Below the pieces are notes generated by a model. The model was not told the DNA's origin and did no database searches. It was given only the letters and a program-made list of their open reading frames with translations. From JAEUIG01 sp046349775 (GTDB lineage Bacteria; Planctomycetota; Planctomycetia; Planctomycetales; Planctomycetaceae), in assembly GCA_046349775.1 (NCBI GenBank), contig JAXMBS010000036.1, positions 1 to 55,961 on the forward strand: DNA of 55,961 nt, in the 5' to 3' direction. The translations under genes were made by a program, and so were the position numbers. Below are positions 1 to 8,830 of the stretch, piece by piece (position 1 is the first letter of the stretch; each line of letters begins with the position of its first letter).

Positions 1-42
1 GGCGGTTCGTGCAGACGGCGATATCCGCTCTGAACGGTGGCC

Positions 43-65
43 CGGCCGTTCCGGCGGCCGTTTTT
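43..65 (+). terminator. Possible intrinsic terminator of an upstream gene
   Basis: Two copies of CGGCCG (43-48 and 55-60) can pair around the loop TTCCGG and are followed at once by TTTTT (61-65). This is the layout of a rho-independent terminator on the + strand. The gene it would serve lies left of the window, so it cannot be confirmed. Confidence 0.35.
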
Positions 66-532
66 CGGAGAGACAGGCGGTTCTTCGGGGCTGAGGCCGC
101 CGAACAGCGTCGCCTGGTGATAACTTGTGAGAGGAGTCGCGACGAGTACCTGACTCGAACTAGGAGGCTCCGTGTCTTCGTCGCACCGCATGAGCTGGTG
201 CCCAGCATCCGTACCCAATTCCGCCGACTGCATAATGCAGGCTCCTGGCGAGCAGACAGCAGGATCGGTGAGCTTGCTCCTCGCCCACCGCCTCGGGGCC
301 GTCCCAATGGCGACCCCGAACACACCGAAACACGTCAGCCGCGGAGAACGTCTTGTGATCTCTTGTGCGTGGCTCTTACAGTCCTCCGGTTGACCGGTCC
401 GCTTCGGGTGGCGGACGTCTCACGCACGTCGATGTACGTTGTGACGTCCAGCGCGCAGAATTGAATCGTGAATGCGCCGGGTCGTCAACACCTGTCTTCG
501 CGGTTTGAGATCAGATTCTAAAAAAAACTGAA
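66..532. other. Intergenic stretch, no gene supported
   Basis: Open frames exist here, but their translations are Arg/Pro-rich shadows with no recognisable domain or membrane pattern. The last 30 bases before the next gene turn AT-rich (an A-run at about 520-527), which suits a promoter or leader for the transporter starting at 533. Confidence 0.3.
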
Positions 533-1816
533 ATGACTGCGCCGCGCGCGACCGCCGAGCCACCGTCGAGTTCCGCCCCGGCGCGGTTCCTGCCGCTCGC
601 CGCTCTGTTCGCATGCGTGTATTTCATCCAGGGAATCGCCGAGCCGACACAGGGACTCATCGCGCAGCCCGTCCGCACGCTGCTCGCCGACTGGGGCCAG
701 TCATCGGCGACGATCGGCTCTTTCATGGCCATCGTGTCGCTGCCGTGGTCGATCAAGCCGCTGTTCGGACTCATCGCCGACTTCGTCCCGCTGGGGCGAT
801 CTTCGCGGAGAAACTGGCTGATCCTGATGACGGCGCTGACGTCCGTCACGCTCGGCTGGCTGGCCTGGTCGCCGCCGCCGGCGGGGGATGTCCGCTCGTT
901 GCTGTGGCTGCTGCTCGCGCCGACGATCGGCGTCGCCTTTACCGACGTGCTGGCCGACTCCCTGATGGTCGAGCACGGGCAGGCCCGCGGCTGGACCGGC
1001 AAGTTGCAGTCGGTCCAATGGACGGCCCTCTCGGCGGCGACGATCTTCGCCGGGTCGGCCGGCGGCTGGCTGGCCCAGCGGAACCAGCAGCACCTCGGGT
1101 TCCTGATCTGCGCCGTCGCCAGCGGCTGCACGCTGCTGCTGGTCGCCGGCTGGCGGGGGAGCCGGAGTGCAGCGCGCGAGTCGGTGCCGTTCGACCACAG
1201 GGTAAAAACTCTGCTCGGCGCGCTGGCCCGTGGCCGCTTCCCGGCGGCGGCGATGTTCCTGTTTCTGTGGAATTTCAACCCGTTCTCGATGACGATCCAC
1301 CAGCTTTACATGACGCAGGAACTGGGGATCAGCGAGCAGTTCTACGGGAACACGCTGTCCGTCGCCGCCGTGGCGTGGACAATCGCCTCGGCCGCCTACG
1401 GCGTGTACTGCCACCGGTTTTCCGAACGGACGCTCGTGCACCTGTCGATCCTGGGGGGAGTGGTGACGACGATCGCGTACGTCGCCTTGCAGGGCGAAAC
1501 GTCCGCCATGGTGATCGCCGCCATCGCCGGTCTGGCCTACATGACCGGCACGCTGATCCAGCTGGACCTGGCGGCGCGGGTCTGTCCGCCGGAGGTCTCC
1601 GGGACGTTGTTCGCGCTGCTGATGTCGCTCTCGAACCTGGGGGTATCACTCGCCGAAGCGGCCGGCGGCTGGCTCTACGAAGTCTGGACCCGCCAATGGG
1701 GCGCCCACGCGGCGTTCGACGCCCTCGTCGTCGTCGGGACGCTCACAACGGCCGCCTGCTGGCTGCTCCTGCCGTGGCTGACGCCGGCGACCCCCAAAGC
1801 GGAGCCAGAGTCGTGA
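533..1816 (+). CDS. MFS transporter, BT1 (folate/biopterin-like) type
   Basis: A 427-residue polytopic inner-membrane protein with about twelve hydrophobic segments and a short Pro/Ala-rich cytosolic N-terminus (residues 1-18). Residues 30-34 (YFIQG) and the block PWSIKPLFGLIADFVP (71-86) fit the BT1/folate-biopterin branch of the major facilitator superfamily, whose hallmark is PWxxKPLxGxxxDxxP. Family members move pteridines or other small solutes by secondary transport; the substrate here is unknown. The ATG at 533 follows an A-rich stretch with no Shine-Dalgarno sequence. It converges on the YhdH-type gene across an inverted repeat. An AmpG-like muropeptide role is a less likely alternative. 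Confidence 0.8.
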   Translation: MTAPRATAEPPSSSAPARFLPLAALFACVYFIQGIAEPTQGLIAQPVRTLLADWGQSSATIGSFMAIVSLPWSIKPLFGLIADFVPLGRSSRRNWLILMTALTSVTLGWLAWSPPPAGDVRSLLWLLLAPTIGVAFTDVLADSLMVEHGQARGWTGKLQSVQWTALSAATIFAGSAGGWLAQRNQQHLGFLICAVASGCTLLLVAGWRGSRSAARESVPFDHRVKTLLGALARGRFPAAAMFLFLWNFNPFSMTIHQLYMTQELGISEQFYGNTLSVAAVAWTIASAAYGVYCHRFSERTLVHLSILGGVVTTIAYVALQGETSAMVIAAIAGLAYMTGTLIQLDLAARVCPPEVSGTLFALLMSLSNLGVSLAEAAGGWLYEVWTRQWGAHAAFDALVVVGTLTTAACWLLLPWLTPATPKAEPES

Positions 1817-1817
1817 G

Positions 1818-1916
1818 GTAGGTTGGGTCTGGACCCAGCTTGAATGAGCTCACCGACACGATGGATCGTCGGATTTGATTCAGCGCTGTGTAAAGCTGGG
1901 TCTCGACCGAGCCTAC
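1818..1916. repeat. Imperfect inverted repeat between convergent genes
   Basis: The 24-nt arm at 1818-1841 (GTAGGTTGGGTCTGG then ACCCAGCTT) and the arm at 1893-1916 are complementary at 20 of 24 positions across a 51-nt spacer. It sits exactly between the 3' ends of two convergent genes, so it could act as a two-way terminator or mRNA stabiliser. The arms also resemble a dispersed REP-like unit. There is no strong T-run. Confidence 0.6.
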
Positions 1917-1921
1917 ATTTT

Positions 1922-2923
1922 TCATCCCGCCACGCGCACCACGGTCCGCCCGACGTGCTCGCCGCGCTGCATCTGCCGCACGGTATCCGCAACTTGGTCC
2001 AGGTCGATGACGGTCGCGATCTCTGACAGCTTCTGCGGCTTCCAGTCGCCGGCCAGCAGCTTCCAGATCTCTGCCCGGTTGTCCTCCGGGCACCATGCCG
2101 AATCGATCCCCTGCAGCGACACGCCCCGCAGAATGAACGGGTACACCGTCAGCGGCAGCTCCGCGCCCCCCACAACCCCGCACGCCGCCACGCAGCCGCG
2201 TTGTTGCAGCGACTTGATGAGCGCCACGAGGGTCGTGCCGCCGACCGTATCCACGCCCCCGGCGTACTTGGCTGCCAGCATCGGCTTGCGGGCCTCGTCG
2301 GCGACCGCGTCGCGTCCGACCACCTTGTTTGCCCCCAGCGAAGTGATCCACGCCTCGCGGTCCTTCTTCCCGCTGACCGCCGTCACGCTGTAGCCCAGCT
2401 TGGCCAGGATCATGATCGCAATCGCCGCTACGCCACCGGTCGCCCCCGTCACGACCACCTCTCCCCGATCCGGCCGGATGCCATGCTGCTGCAACGCCTG
2501 CACGCACTGTGCGGCCGTGAAGCCCGCCGTGCCGAAGATCATCGATTCCTCCAGCGTCAGTCCCGCCGGCCGCGGCACGATCCAGGTCGCCGGCACACGG
2601 ACATACTCCCCCCAGCCGCCGTACCGCTCGACCCCCAGCTCATGGCCGGTCGCGATCACTTCGTCGCCGACCCGATACTGCGGCGAGGAACTCTCCGCCA
2701 CGATCCCGGCGGAGTCGATTCCAGGCACGTGCGGGAACTTGCGGACGATCCCCGGATGCCCGCTGGCCCCCATCGTGTCCTTGAAGTTCAGCGACGAGTA
2801 CTGGACCCGTATCAGCACGTCGCCCGCCGCCAGATCGCGCAGCGGAATCTGCTCGATGCCGGTTTCGATCCGATCGTTGCCGGTCTTGCGGACGAGGAAG
2901 CCGCGAAAGGTTTCGGGGAGCAT
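1922..2923 (-). CDS. YhdH/YhfP-family quinone oxidoreductase (acrylyl-CoA reductase-like)
   Basis: A 333-residue zinc-independent medium-chain dehydrogenase/reductase. The N-terminal GroES-like half carries YSSLNFKDTM, the YhdH-type substrate-side motif, then the HVPGIDSAG block. The Rossmann half has VTGATGGVAAIAIMILAKLGY for NADPH binding, with a SGKKD stretch after beta-2. Characterised relatives (YhdH, AcuI) reduce acryloyl-CoA or quinones with NADPH. The length is usual for the family and no zinc-lobe cysteines are present. The ATG at 2923 fits the family N-terminus. A TGGTG-word repeat lies just upstream. Confidence 0.88.
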   Translation of the reverse strand: MLPETFRGFLVRKTGNDRIETGIEQIPLRDLAAGDVLIRVQYSSLNFKDTMGASGHPGIVRKFPHVPGIDSAGIVAESSSPQYRVGDEVIATGHELGVERYGGWGEYVRVPATWIVPRPAGLTLEESMIFGTAGFTAAQCVQALQQHGIRPDRGEVVVTGATGGVAAIAIMILAKLGYSVTAVSGKKDREAWITSLGANKVVGRDAVADEARKPMLAAKYAGGVDTVGGTTLVALIKSLQQRGCVAACGVVGGAELPLTVYPFILRGVSLQGIDSAWCPEDNRAEIWKLLAGDWKPQKLSEIATVIDLDQVADTVRQMQRGEHVGRTVVRVAG

Positions 2924-2940
2924 GGCTGGAAGGGGGCGTC

Positions 2941-2975
2941 TGGTGAGTGGTGGTCCGGTGTCTGGTCAGGGTCTT
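2941..2975 (-). repeat. Word-repeat leader, TGGTG/CACCAG type
   Basis: The + strand reads TGGTGAGTGGTGGTCCGGTG and then TCTGGTCAGGG. On the coding (-) strand this is a CACCAG/GGACCACC-type tract that ends 17 nt before the ATG of the YhdH-type gene. Related words lie at 14961-14996, 37138-37176 and 37326-37346. Confidence 0.4.
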
Positions 2976-3011
2976 CCTGCCCCTTGGCCGATGGCTCTCA
3001 GCCGTTGGCCT

Positions 3012-4487
3012 TCAGTGCACTCCATGCATCATGCGTTTCAGCAGCGGCGTGAGGAGCATCAGCACAATCCCGGCGCCGAACAGCACGAGAGCGAGCGCCA
3101 GGAAGAAACCTGGCAGTCCCGGAAAGATGAACGTCGCCTCCCCTTTCTCGAGCCTGACCGACAAAGCCGCCGCCACGCCGGAGAGCAGGTTGGAAAACGA
3201 CATGCCGAAAAACCAGATTCCCATCAGCAGCGACTGCCGGTGCGGCGGGGCCAGCTTTGTGACCATCGACAGTCCCACGGGGGAGAGGCTCAGTTCGCCC
3301 CACGTGGCGACAATATACGTGATCAACAGCCAGTGCGGACCGGCCAGCTTGCCGTTGCGGGCTTCCAGGGCACCAGCGACCATGACCAGGAACGCGATGC
3401 CCAGCAGAAACTGCGCCAAGGCGAACTTCATCGGAGTTGGCGGATTCAACTTCCTCTTGTCCAGCCACATCCAGAGAATGGCGAAGACCGGGGCAAACGA
3501 GATCACCATCAGCGGATTGACGGCCTGATACCACGTTGCCGGAAATTCGCCGCTCATGAATCCCAAAGTCCGCTGGGTCTTCTGTTCGGCAAAAACGTTG
3601 AGCGAGCTGCCGGCCTGCTCGAAGGACATCCAGAACGGCAGGTTCCCCAAGAACGACAGAATCACAATGACCCCGACGCGCTGCCAGTCGGTGGCGGTCA
3701 TACGCGGATGCTCGACGGTTACGGAGCTTTGTGTCGCCGTCGCCGGCAGACGGGGCGCCAGCTCGCCGATGTGTCCGAGGTACTTTGGACGGAACAGCAC
3801 ATAGAACACCAGCCCGGCGATCATGCCGACCGCCGCCGACCCGAAGCCCCAGTGCCAGCCGACTTTTTCACCGAGCGTCCCGGCGACGATCGGCGAAAAG
3901 AACGCGCCCAGGTTGATGCCCATGTAGAAAATCGTGAACCCCGAATCCTTGCGCGGGTCGTCGCGCTCATACAACTGTCCTACCATCACGCTCACGCAGG
4001 GCTTGAAGAACCCGGTGCCGATGATGATCAGCACCAGCCCGGTCATGAAGCAGAGTAATGCGCCAGCTCCATGCTGCAGCGTGACAGCTTCACCGGCAGT
4101 GATGCCGAACATTTCTGTCATCGCCAGGGTGATATGGCCGGCGGCGATGATGATTCCCCCCAGCACCATCGAGCGGTGCGTCCCGAGAAACCTGTCCGCG
4201 ATCCAGCCGCCTGCTAGGGGGAGCAGGTACACCGCCCAGGTGTACAACGCATACAGGTAATACGCCGACTCTTCACTCCAGCCGAAACCGGGATTCGTGT
4301 TGGGCTGGCCGTTCTCGAGAGTCGTCGCCGTGCTGCGGATCAGATACAGCACGAGTAGCGCCCGCATGCCGTAGTAGCTGAACCGCTCCCACATCTCGGT
4401 GATGAACAGCACCCAGAGACCATTGGGGTGGCCTTCGCGGGCGGCAGCGGGAACAACTTCGGCGGCGATTGATTCGGGTGTGCTCAT
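3012..4487 (-). CDS. POT/PTR-family proton-dependent peptide transporter
   Basis: A 491-residue polytopic membrane protein that imports di- and tripeptides with protons in characterised relatives (DtpT, YdgR). Residues around 29-42 contain EMWERFSYYG, the ExxERFxYYG proton-coupling motif of the POT family. The second signature GxxKPCVSxxxGxxxE appears as GFFKPCVSVMVGQLYE, followed by SGFTIFYMGINLGAFFSP. There are about 12-14 membrane segments and the length is normal. The start at 4487 gives a short soluble N-terminus before the motif. Just upstream is a TCGATAG-word inverted repeat; no Shine-Dalgarno is evident. Confidence 0.92.
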   Translation of the reverse strand: MSTPESIAAEVVPAAAREGHPNGLWVLFITEMWERFSYYGMRALLVLYLIRSTATTLENGQPNTNPGFGWSEESAYYLYALYTWAVYLLPLAGGWIADRFLGTHRSMVLGGIIIAAGHITLAMTEMFGITAGEAVTLQHGAGALLCFMTGLVLIIIGTGFFKPCVSVMVGQLYERDDPRKDSGFTIFYMGINLGAFFSPIVAGTLGEKVGWHWGFGSAAVGMIAGLVFYVLFRPKYLGHIGELAPRLPATATQSSVTVEHPRMTATDWQRVGVIVILSFLGNLPFWMSFEQAGSSLNVFAEQKTQRTLGFMSGEFPATWYQAVNPLMVISFAPVFAILWMWLDKRKLNPPTPMKFALAQFLLGIAFLVMVAGALEARNGKLAGPHWLLITYIVATWGELSLSPVGLSMVTKLAPPHRQSLLMGIWFFGMSFSNLLSGVAAALSVRLEKGEATFIFPGLPGFFLALALVLFGAGIVLMLLTPLLKRMMHGVH

Positions 4488-4514
4488 GGACGGCCATAGT
4501 CGTCCAGAGCGGGC

Positions 4515-4617
4515 GGATGGTCAATAGTCGATGGCGGATAGTCGATAGAGGATGGTCGATGGACCGAAACCGTGTACGCCACGACCTACCCACGACCAAC
4601 TATGCACTACCCACGAA
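4515..4617. repeat. TCGATAG-word inverted repeat between genes
   Basis: The left part reads ATGGTCAATAGTCGATGG, GGATAGTCGATAGAGG and ATGGTCGATGG. The right part (4579-4617) carries the opposite words ACGACCTACCCACGACC and ACTATGCACTACCCACGA. The result is an imperfect foldback made of degenerate TCGATAG/GTCGATGG words in the spacer between the receiver-like gene (its stop lies inside the right arm) and the POT transporter start. The same words recur at 22803-22838 and 42630-42670. Confidence 0.55.
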
Positions 4618-4959
4618 CTTCGCCACGGTCTCCGCCGCGATGCTCCGTGGGACGACGTGGTCGCAGCCGGCGTCGCGCGCGGCTTTGAGCCGTTGCGCCT
4701 GCACATGCGGGCCGAAGGCGACGATCACCGGCCGGTTCTCCGTCGGCAACCCCACGACGACCGCCGGCACATCCAGCCCCGCCATCTCCAGATCGATCAC
4801 GACGAGAGCATACGCGCCGCTCGCGATCCGTTGGCCGATCCGGGCGGCGGACAATTCGACATCGACGGCCGCGCCGGTTGCCTCCGCGGCGCTCTTCAGC
4901 TGCGTCGAGAAAAACAGATCGCCGCAGACCAGCAGCACGTGCGGAACTGACGCTGACAT
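4600..4959 (-). CDS. Receiver-like (CheY-fold) single-domain protein
   Basis: About 119 residues from the ATG at 4959; an in-frame ATG at 4974 would add five. The fold order resembles a response-regulator receiver: strand VPHVLLVCGD, helix, then VVIDLEMAGLD with a possible phospho-acceptor Asp at residue 56, then a RPVIVAFG strand and an AGCDHVVPRS end. The acidic pocket is reduced (only D14), and the conserved Lys on the last strand is absent, being replaced by the PRS end. It may therefore be a degenerate receiver or a docking protein. No histidine kinase lies nearby. Confidence 0.6.
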   Translation of the reverse strand: MSASVPHVLLVCGDLFFSTQLKSAAEATGAAVDVELSAARIGQRIASGAYALVVIDLEMAGLDVPAVVVGLPTENRPVIVAFGPHVQAQRLKAARDAGCDHVVPRSIAAETVAKFVGSA

Positions 4960-4995
4960 GATCTCACCTCGCACCGTGTCCCAGCTGTCTGGCCC

Positions 4996-5035
4996 AAATC
5001 TGCGTCAATCTCTGAAATCGGCGCCATCTGCGTGC
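4996..5035. repeat. AAATCTCTGAAATC word repeat at a gene end
   Basis: The tract contains CAAATCTGCGTCAATC and TCTGAAATCGGCG. A close relative with CAAATCTCTGAAATCTGC lies at 35961-35990. Both copies lie just downstream of the stop codon of a minus-strand gene (stops at 5054 and 36019), so a 3'-end role or insertion preference is possible. Confidence 0.4.
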
Positions 5036-5053
5036 CTTACCTTTCAAGCACGC

Positions 5054-6658
5054 TCACTCCGGCAGCTCTTTTCCGTGCGTTTCCGGCGCCAGCCAGATCG
5101 CCGCGATCCCCACGAGGTACACCATGCTCAGCACGGTGCAGGCCTTGGGATAGCTGCCGTCAAACACGTTCCGCATCATGTAGCTGAACTGCAACGCGCC
5201 GATCGCGGCCAGGATGCGCCCGAAATTGAAGGCGAAGCCCTGTCCAAACGCCCTGACCCGGGTCGGAAACAGTTCGGGAAGGTACAACGGCAGCCAGCCA
5301 TAAAACGAGGCCGTTACGCCGCCCGCCAGAAAGACAGTCGCCAGGAAAAACGCGCCAAACGAGTCGTTGAATTGAAAGAACAGCAGCGATGTCGCCAGCG
5401 AGCCGGCGCACAGGATCACATAGGAGATTCGTCGGCCCAACCAGTTGCCCAGCAGCGCCGCCAAGATTGTGCCGACAATCGCCGCGAGGCCCCCCGCAAT
5501 TTGCGTCTGGGACCTCGCGACCGCAGCGGCCGACTGGGCCAGCTTGGTCCGGTCCGCGGCCGGCATGTCGGGATTTTCCGAGATCACCCGGTTCTCCGCG
5601 AGCTTGCCGGCCCAGGGAGCGGCGTTCTGCAGCGAAGCCCAGGTGCCCAGAAGTGCGACGCCACTGAGCGTAGCGCCGATCAGCATGCGTGACAGGACTC
5701 GTGGCGGCGTCCATTCGGTTTGGACGGACGCGCCGGACTCGCTCGTCATCGAACGTTGCAGATAGCGTCGCACCGGATATGTGTATCCGTAGTACGCGAT
5801 CGTCAACCCGATGAGTGTGCCGCCGATCCGGACATACATGGGCGGCGCGACCCCGATGAGATCATCCAAAGCCCACAGGCTGACAAGCCCCACAGCCCCC
5901 GCAGCTCCTCCGGCAACCGCCAGCAAATCGGTGCTCGACCACTGCTTCGTCGTCCCTTTTGAGTGCTCTTGCAGCCAGCGTTCGGATTCCGGCACGAATA
6001 TCCGCACCAGAAACGTGAGCAGAGCGGGCAGTGCGCCGCTAAATGCCAGCAGTCGCCACCCCGAGTGTGACGTCAGCCGCTCCACTGTCGACGCCGACAA
6101 GCCGCCGGACGAAAGCCAGCCTTCGACCGAGCTCAACACGTTCGCCAGCGTCAGTCCGAGCAATGCGACCAGCACGAACCCGACGTTCGCCGCTGCTCCG
6201 ATCAGTCCCGCCAGCCAGCCGCGAGATTTGTTCGGCCAGATTTCCATGACGAGCGAAACGCCCAGCGACCATTCGCCCCCCATCCCCAGCGACGCCAGAA
6301 ATCGAAACAGGAACAGGTGCCACGGTTCCTCGACGATTCCGCACAGTCCGCTGAAGACGGCATAGGTCAGGATGCTCAGCGACATCGCCCGAACGCGGCC
6401 AATCCGATCGCCCAGCCAGCCGAACACGACGCCGCCGGTCGCCGCCCCGATCAGGAACGCGGCCGTCATGACTCCAATCCAGTTGCCGATCACCTTTTCG
6501 GCTGCGCCCGGCAGCATGTCTTTCAGTGCCGGCTGCGCCACCAGCGGAAACAGACCGATCTCGAACCCGTCGAACATCCACCCCAGAAACGCCGCCAGGA
6601 GCGCCATCCAGAGACCGGTTTGGCGCGGCTGAGTGGACTGAGGCGGCGTGGTGGACAT
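5054..6658 (-). CDS. MFS transporter (metabolite:H+ symporter type)
   Basis: A 534-residue major-facilitator protein with about twelve membrane segments. The first half holds the MFS motif GWLGDRIGRVRAM after TM2 and the GMGGEWSLGVSLV helix typical of aromatic-acid/sugar symporters. A long cytosolic loop with SERWLQEHSKGTTKQW separates the halves. The C-terminal half has LYLPELFPTRVRAFGQG and ends in PETHGKELPE, the sugar-porter-like terminal signature. It resembles the MFS protein at 29752-31059, so the two are paralogues with the longer loop here. The substrate is not predictable. Confidence 0.88.
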   Translation of the reverse strand: MSTTPPQSTQPRQTGLWMALLAAFLGWMFDGFEIGLFPLVAQPALKDMLPGAAEKVIGNWIGVMTAAFLIGAATGGVVFGWLGDRIGRVRAMSLSILTYAVFSGLCGIVEEPWHLFLFRFLASLGMGGEWSLGVSLVMEIWPNKSRGWLAGLIGAAANVGFVLVALLGLTLANVLSSVEGWLSSGGLSASTVERLTSHSGWRLLAFSGALPALLTFLVRIFVPESERWLQEHSKGTTKQWSSTDLLAVAGGAAGAVGLVSLWALDDLIGVAPPMYVRIGGTLIGLTIAYYGYTYPVRRYLQRSMTSESGASVQTEWTPPRVLSRMLIGATLSGVALLGTWASLQNAAPWAGKLAENRVISENPDMPAADRTKLAQSAAAVARSQTQIAGGLAAIVGTILAALLGNWLGRRISYVILCAGSLATSLLFFQFNDSFGAFFLATVFLAGGVTASFYGWLPLYLPELFPTRVRAFGQGFAFNFGRILAAIGALQFSYMMRNVFDGSYPKACTVLSMVYLVGIAAIWLAPETHGKELPE

Positions 6659-6802
6659 CGGCGGGACTCAGCGAATGCGTCGGCGGGACGGCGGGCGCGT
6701 CAATCGCTCCCGCGGGGGAGCCGAGCATAACACGGTCGATAGACGGGAAAAAAGCGTGGAAGGCTCGCTCCGTGGCGAGTCTGCTCGATCTGTTTTCTCG
6801 AG

Positions 6803-6925
6803 TTACCGCTGCTCGCTGATGGAGATCAGCAAATCGCGCGTCGCCTGTATTTCGGCCGTCAGGCCGTCCAGCACTTGGGAGTGTCGGCGCCGATGAGCGC
6901 AGGGTAATCCGGTAATGGTGGGCAC
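6803..6925 (-). CDS. Possible 40-residue small protein
   Basis: A GTG at 6925 is preceded by AGGAGG four bases upstream, one of the best Shine-Dalgarno sites in the window, and opens a 40-codon frame ending in TAA. The tail (VLDGLTAEIQATRDLLIS) is amphipathic and helix-like. It begins 15 nt after the stop of the broken M20 peptidase, so the two could be co-transcribed. There is no recognisable family. It could also be a chance frame. Confidence 0.3.
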   Translation of the reverse strand: MPTITGLPCAHRRRHSQVLDGLTAEIQATRDLLISISEQR

Positions 6926-6940
6926 AGCCCTCCTACGCGC

Positions 6941-8062
6941 TCAGCGGCGGATCATGCGGCTCGAACAGAGCGGTCCCCTGCTCAGCGCGTCGAGCGCGAC
7001 CCACTCATCGTTCGTGTGGGCCTGCGCGATGTCCCCGGTCCGCAGACGATCATGTGCTCGAGGGCTCCCAGCATCGCACCGTACTGTCCCGTACGAGACC
7101 GTCGTCGGCGTTTCGCGACCGGCCAGTTCCAGCGCTCCACGGACATAGGGGCAGCTTTCGGATCGATATACAGCGGACGGGCGTTAATCCTCACCTCGAA
7201 TTCCAACCCGTTGGCCGTGGCTGCCCGCCGTGCGCGTTCAATCAGCACATTGGCGTCCTGACCCGGCATGACGCGGAAGTAAACGGTGCAGATGCTCTGC
7301 GGCGGCGTGATGTTGGTCGCCCGCGTGTGATCGTTAATCCCGATGTTCCAGCACACCGTCGGCGGATCGAACTCCGCCTGCCGCCACGCCGGATCGCGCT
7401 CGGTGTCGTCGTAGATTGCCTTCATCTCGACGAGATACGGGATCATTGCCAGGTTCGCGTTCTTCCCCTCGCGCGTGCTGGAGTGGGCCGCCCGCCCGCG
7501 TGACGTCGCCACGAGTCCGCACACCCCTTTATGGGCATAGACGACGTTCAGCTTCGTCGGCTCGCCGATGACGCCGCGCGTGCCGTGCTGGACCATTTCC
7601 GGCGAACAGCTGCGATTCTTCCGCGACCTGCTTCGCTCCCAGATAGCCGACCTCTTCGTCCGACGTGCAGACGATGTACAGCGGTTGCGACAACCCGCCG
7701 GATGTTGTCCGCTCCGCCGCAGCCAATGCGCAGGCGACCGAGCCTTTCATGTCGCAGCTGCCGCGTCCGTATAACCGCCCATCCTTGACCGACGGCTGAA
7801 ACGGGCCATGTTCGGTGAACTTCCAATCGTCCGCCGGCACGACGTCGGTGTGGCCGAAGTACGCCATCCCGCCAGTCCCGCGCCCGCGCTTGCCGACGAC
7901 GCTCGCCTTGCGCACGCCGGTAGCGTCGTTGTACTCCAGCCGCTCCGTCTCGAAGCCCAGCTTCGTCAGCGTCTGCTGGACGTGGTCCGTCACGGCGCAA
8001 TTCGACTTGAGGCTGATCGAGTCGAAGGCGACGAGCTCGCGGGCGTAATCCAAGGCGGTCAT
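6941..8062 (-). pseudogene. M20 peptidase, ArgE/DapE-type, split by frameshifts
   Basis: The gene encodes a zinc-dependent deacylase of the ArgE/DapE/ACY1 group. The first frame (8062 to about 7590) has YFGHTDVVPAD (metal His-x-Asp) and GRGSCDMKGS, then CTSDEEVGYLGA with the catalytic Glu pair. A change of frame near 7585 leads into EMVQHGTRGVIGEPT and GRAAHSSTREGKNA. Further shifts near 7135, 7090 and 7045 are needed to read ALELAGRETPTTVSYGT, then GAMLGALEHMIVCGPG, then DIAQAHTNDEW. Similarity resumes after each break, with no internal loss, so the gene is about 370 codons long. This suggests single-base indels, either recent decay or sequence errors. Confidence 0.8.
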
Positions 8063-8184
8063 GGCGGTCAGGCGGGAGAGCGTGGATGCAACGGGAGGGG
8101 ATGTAACCCGATCGGTCTTTCACGAAGTCAACATTCCGGTCTACGATATCGTTCGGAACGCTCGCGTCTTAGGGACACCATCGT

Positions 8185-8418
8185 ATGCCAGCCGCCGATG
8201 CTTTGCAGCGAATCACAGCGAATCCTGCCATCTTTGGAGGGAAGCCAATCATCCGTGGCATGCGCATTTCCGTCGAACTGATTCTGAGCTTGCTGGCTCA
8301 AGGTGAAACTCCCGAAGGAATCCTCAAAGACTACCCGGACTTGGAAATCGAGGACATCCGCGCGAGCCTGGAATATGCCCGCGCTGCGATCGCAAACGAT
8401 TTGCTGGACGGCGTCTGA
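8185..8418 (+). CDS. DUF433 protein, antitoxin-like
   Basis: A 77-residue protein with the DUF433 pattern: ITANPAIFGGKPIIRGMRIS near the N-terminus, then VELILSLLAQGETPEGIL and DYPDLEIEDIRASLEYA. DUF433 proteins have a winged-helix-like DNA-binding fold and are usually encoded just before a DUF5615 PIN-like partner, as here (12-nt gap). By analogy it should bind and neutralise the partner and repress the pair. The ATG at 8185 places the conserved block at the usual distance. The pair runs opposite to both neighbours, which suits a mobile module. Confidence 0.88.
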   Translation: MPAADALQRITANPAIFGGKPIIRGMRISVELILSLLAQGETPEGILKDYPDLEIEDIRASLEYARAAIANDLLDGV

Positions 8419-8430
8419 GGTCCGCCCGAC

Positions 8431-8802
8431 ATGAAATTCCTGGTCGACCGTTGCGCTGGGCGCCGGCTGGCGGACTGGTTGCGATCGCAAGGACATGATG
8501 TCGTCGAAGCGCGCGAACGCGGTCCCGACCCGGGAGACACTCAGATTCTCGAATGGGCCACGGACGAAGCTCGGATCCTCGTGACGATCGACGCCGACTT
8601 CGGCCGGCTGATCTTCGTCGACGGGCAACATCACTGTGGAGTCGTGCGCCTCCCAGCGGTACCGGCGGATCAACGCGTCCTGATAATGGCGGAGATCGTG
8701 GAGAAACACCGGGAGCATCTGGAGTCCGGTGCAATTGTCACCGCCCGTCGCGGTCGCTTCCGAGTCTCAAAGCCGCCACAACGACCGGCCTCTGGGCCGT
8801 AA
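8431..8802 (+). CDS. DUF5615 PIN-like protein, toxin-like
   Basis: A 123-residue protein of the DUF5615 (Mut7-C-like PIN) family. Acidic residues in PIN-like positions are visible: D7 in FLVDRCAG, the ARERGPDPGDTQIL stretch, and VTIDADFGRL near residue 50. This suggests a metal-dependent RNase fold. The C-terminal third (EHLESGAIVTARRGRFRV) ends in the usual strand of the family, followed by a short Pro-rich tail. It is encoded 12 nt after the DUF433 gene, the standard arrangement of this VapBC-like pair. Nuclease activity is inferred from fold and context only. Confidence 0.86.
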   Translation: MKFLVDRCAGRRLADWLRSQGHDVVEARERGPDPGDTQILEWATDEARILVTIDADFGRLIFVDGQHHCGVVRLPAVPADQRVLIMAEIVEKHREHLESGAIVTARRGRFRVSKPPQRPASGP

Positions 8803-8830
8803 GGACCGACTCGCTAATTCCCCGATTGGT

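Noticed and set aside
9..464. Open frame of 151 codons at the left edge
   Set aside because: Arg/Pro-rich shadow composition, no domain, and an overlapping alternative frame; no support as a gene.
2400..4058. Long plus-strand open frame of 552 codons opposite the YhdH and POT genes
   Set aside because: Antisense shadow of two well-supported minus-strand genes; the translation is His/Arg/Gln-rich with no family likeness.
6941..8062. Programmed ribosomal frameshifting in the M20 gene
   Set aside because: Four shifts in both directions without slippery heptamers are better explained by indels.
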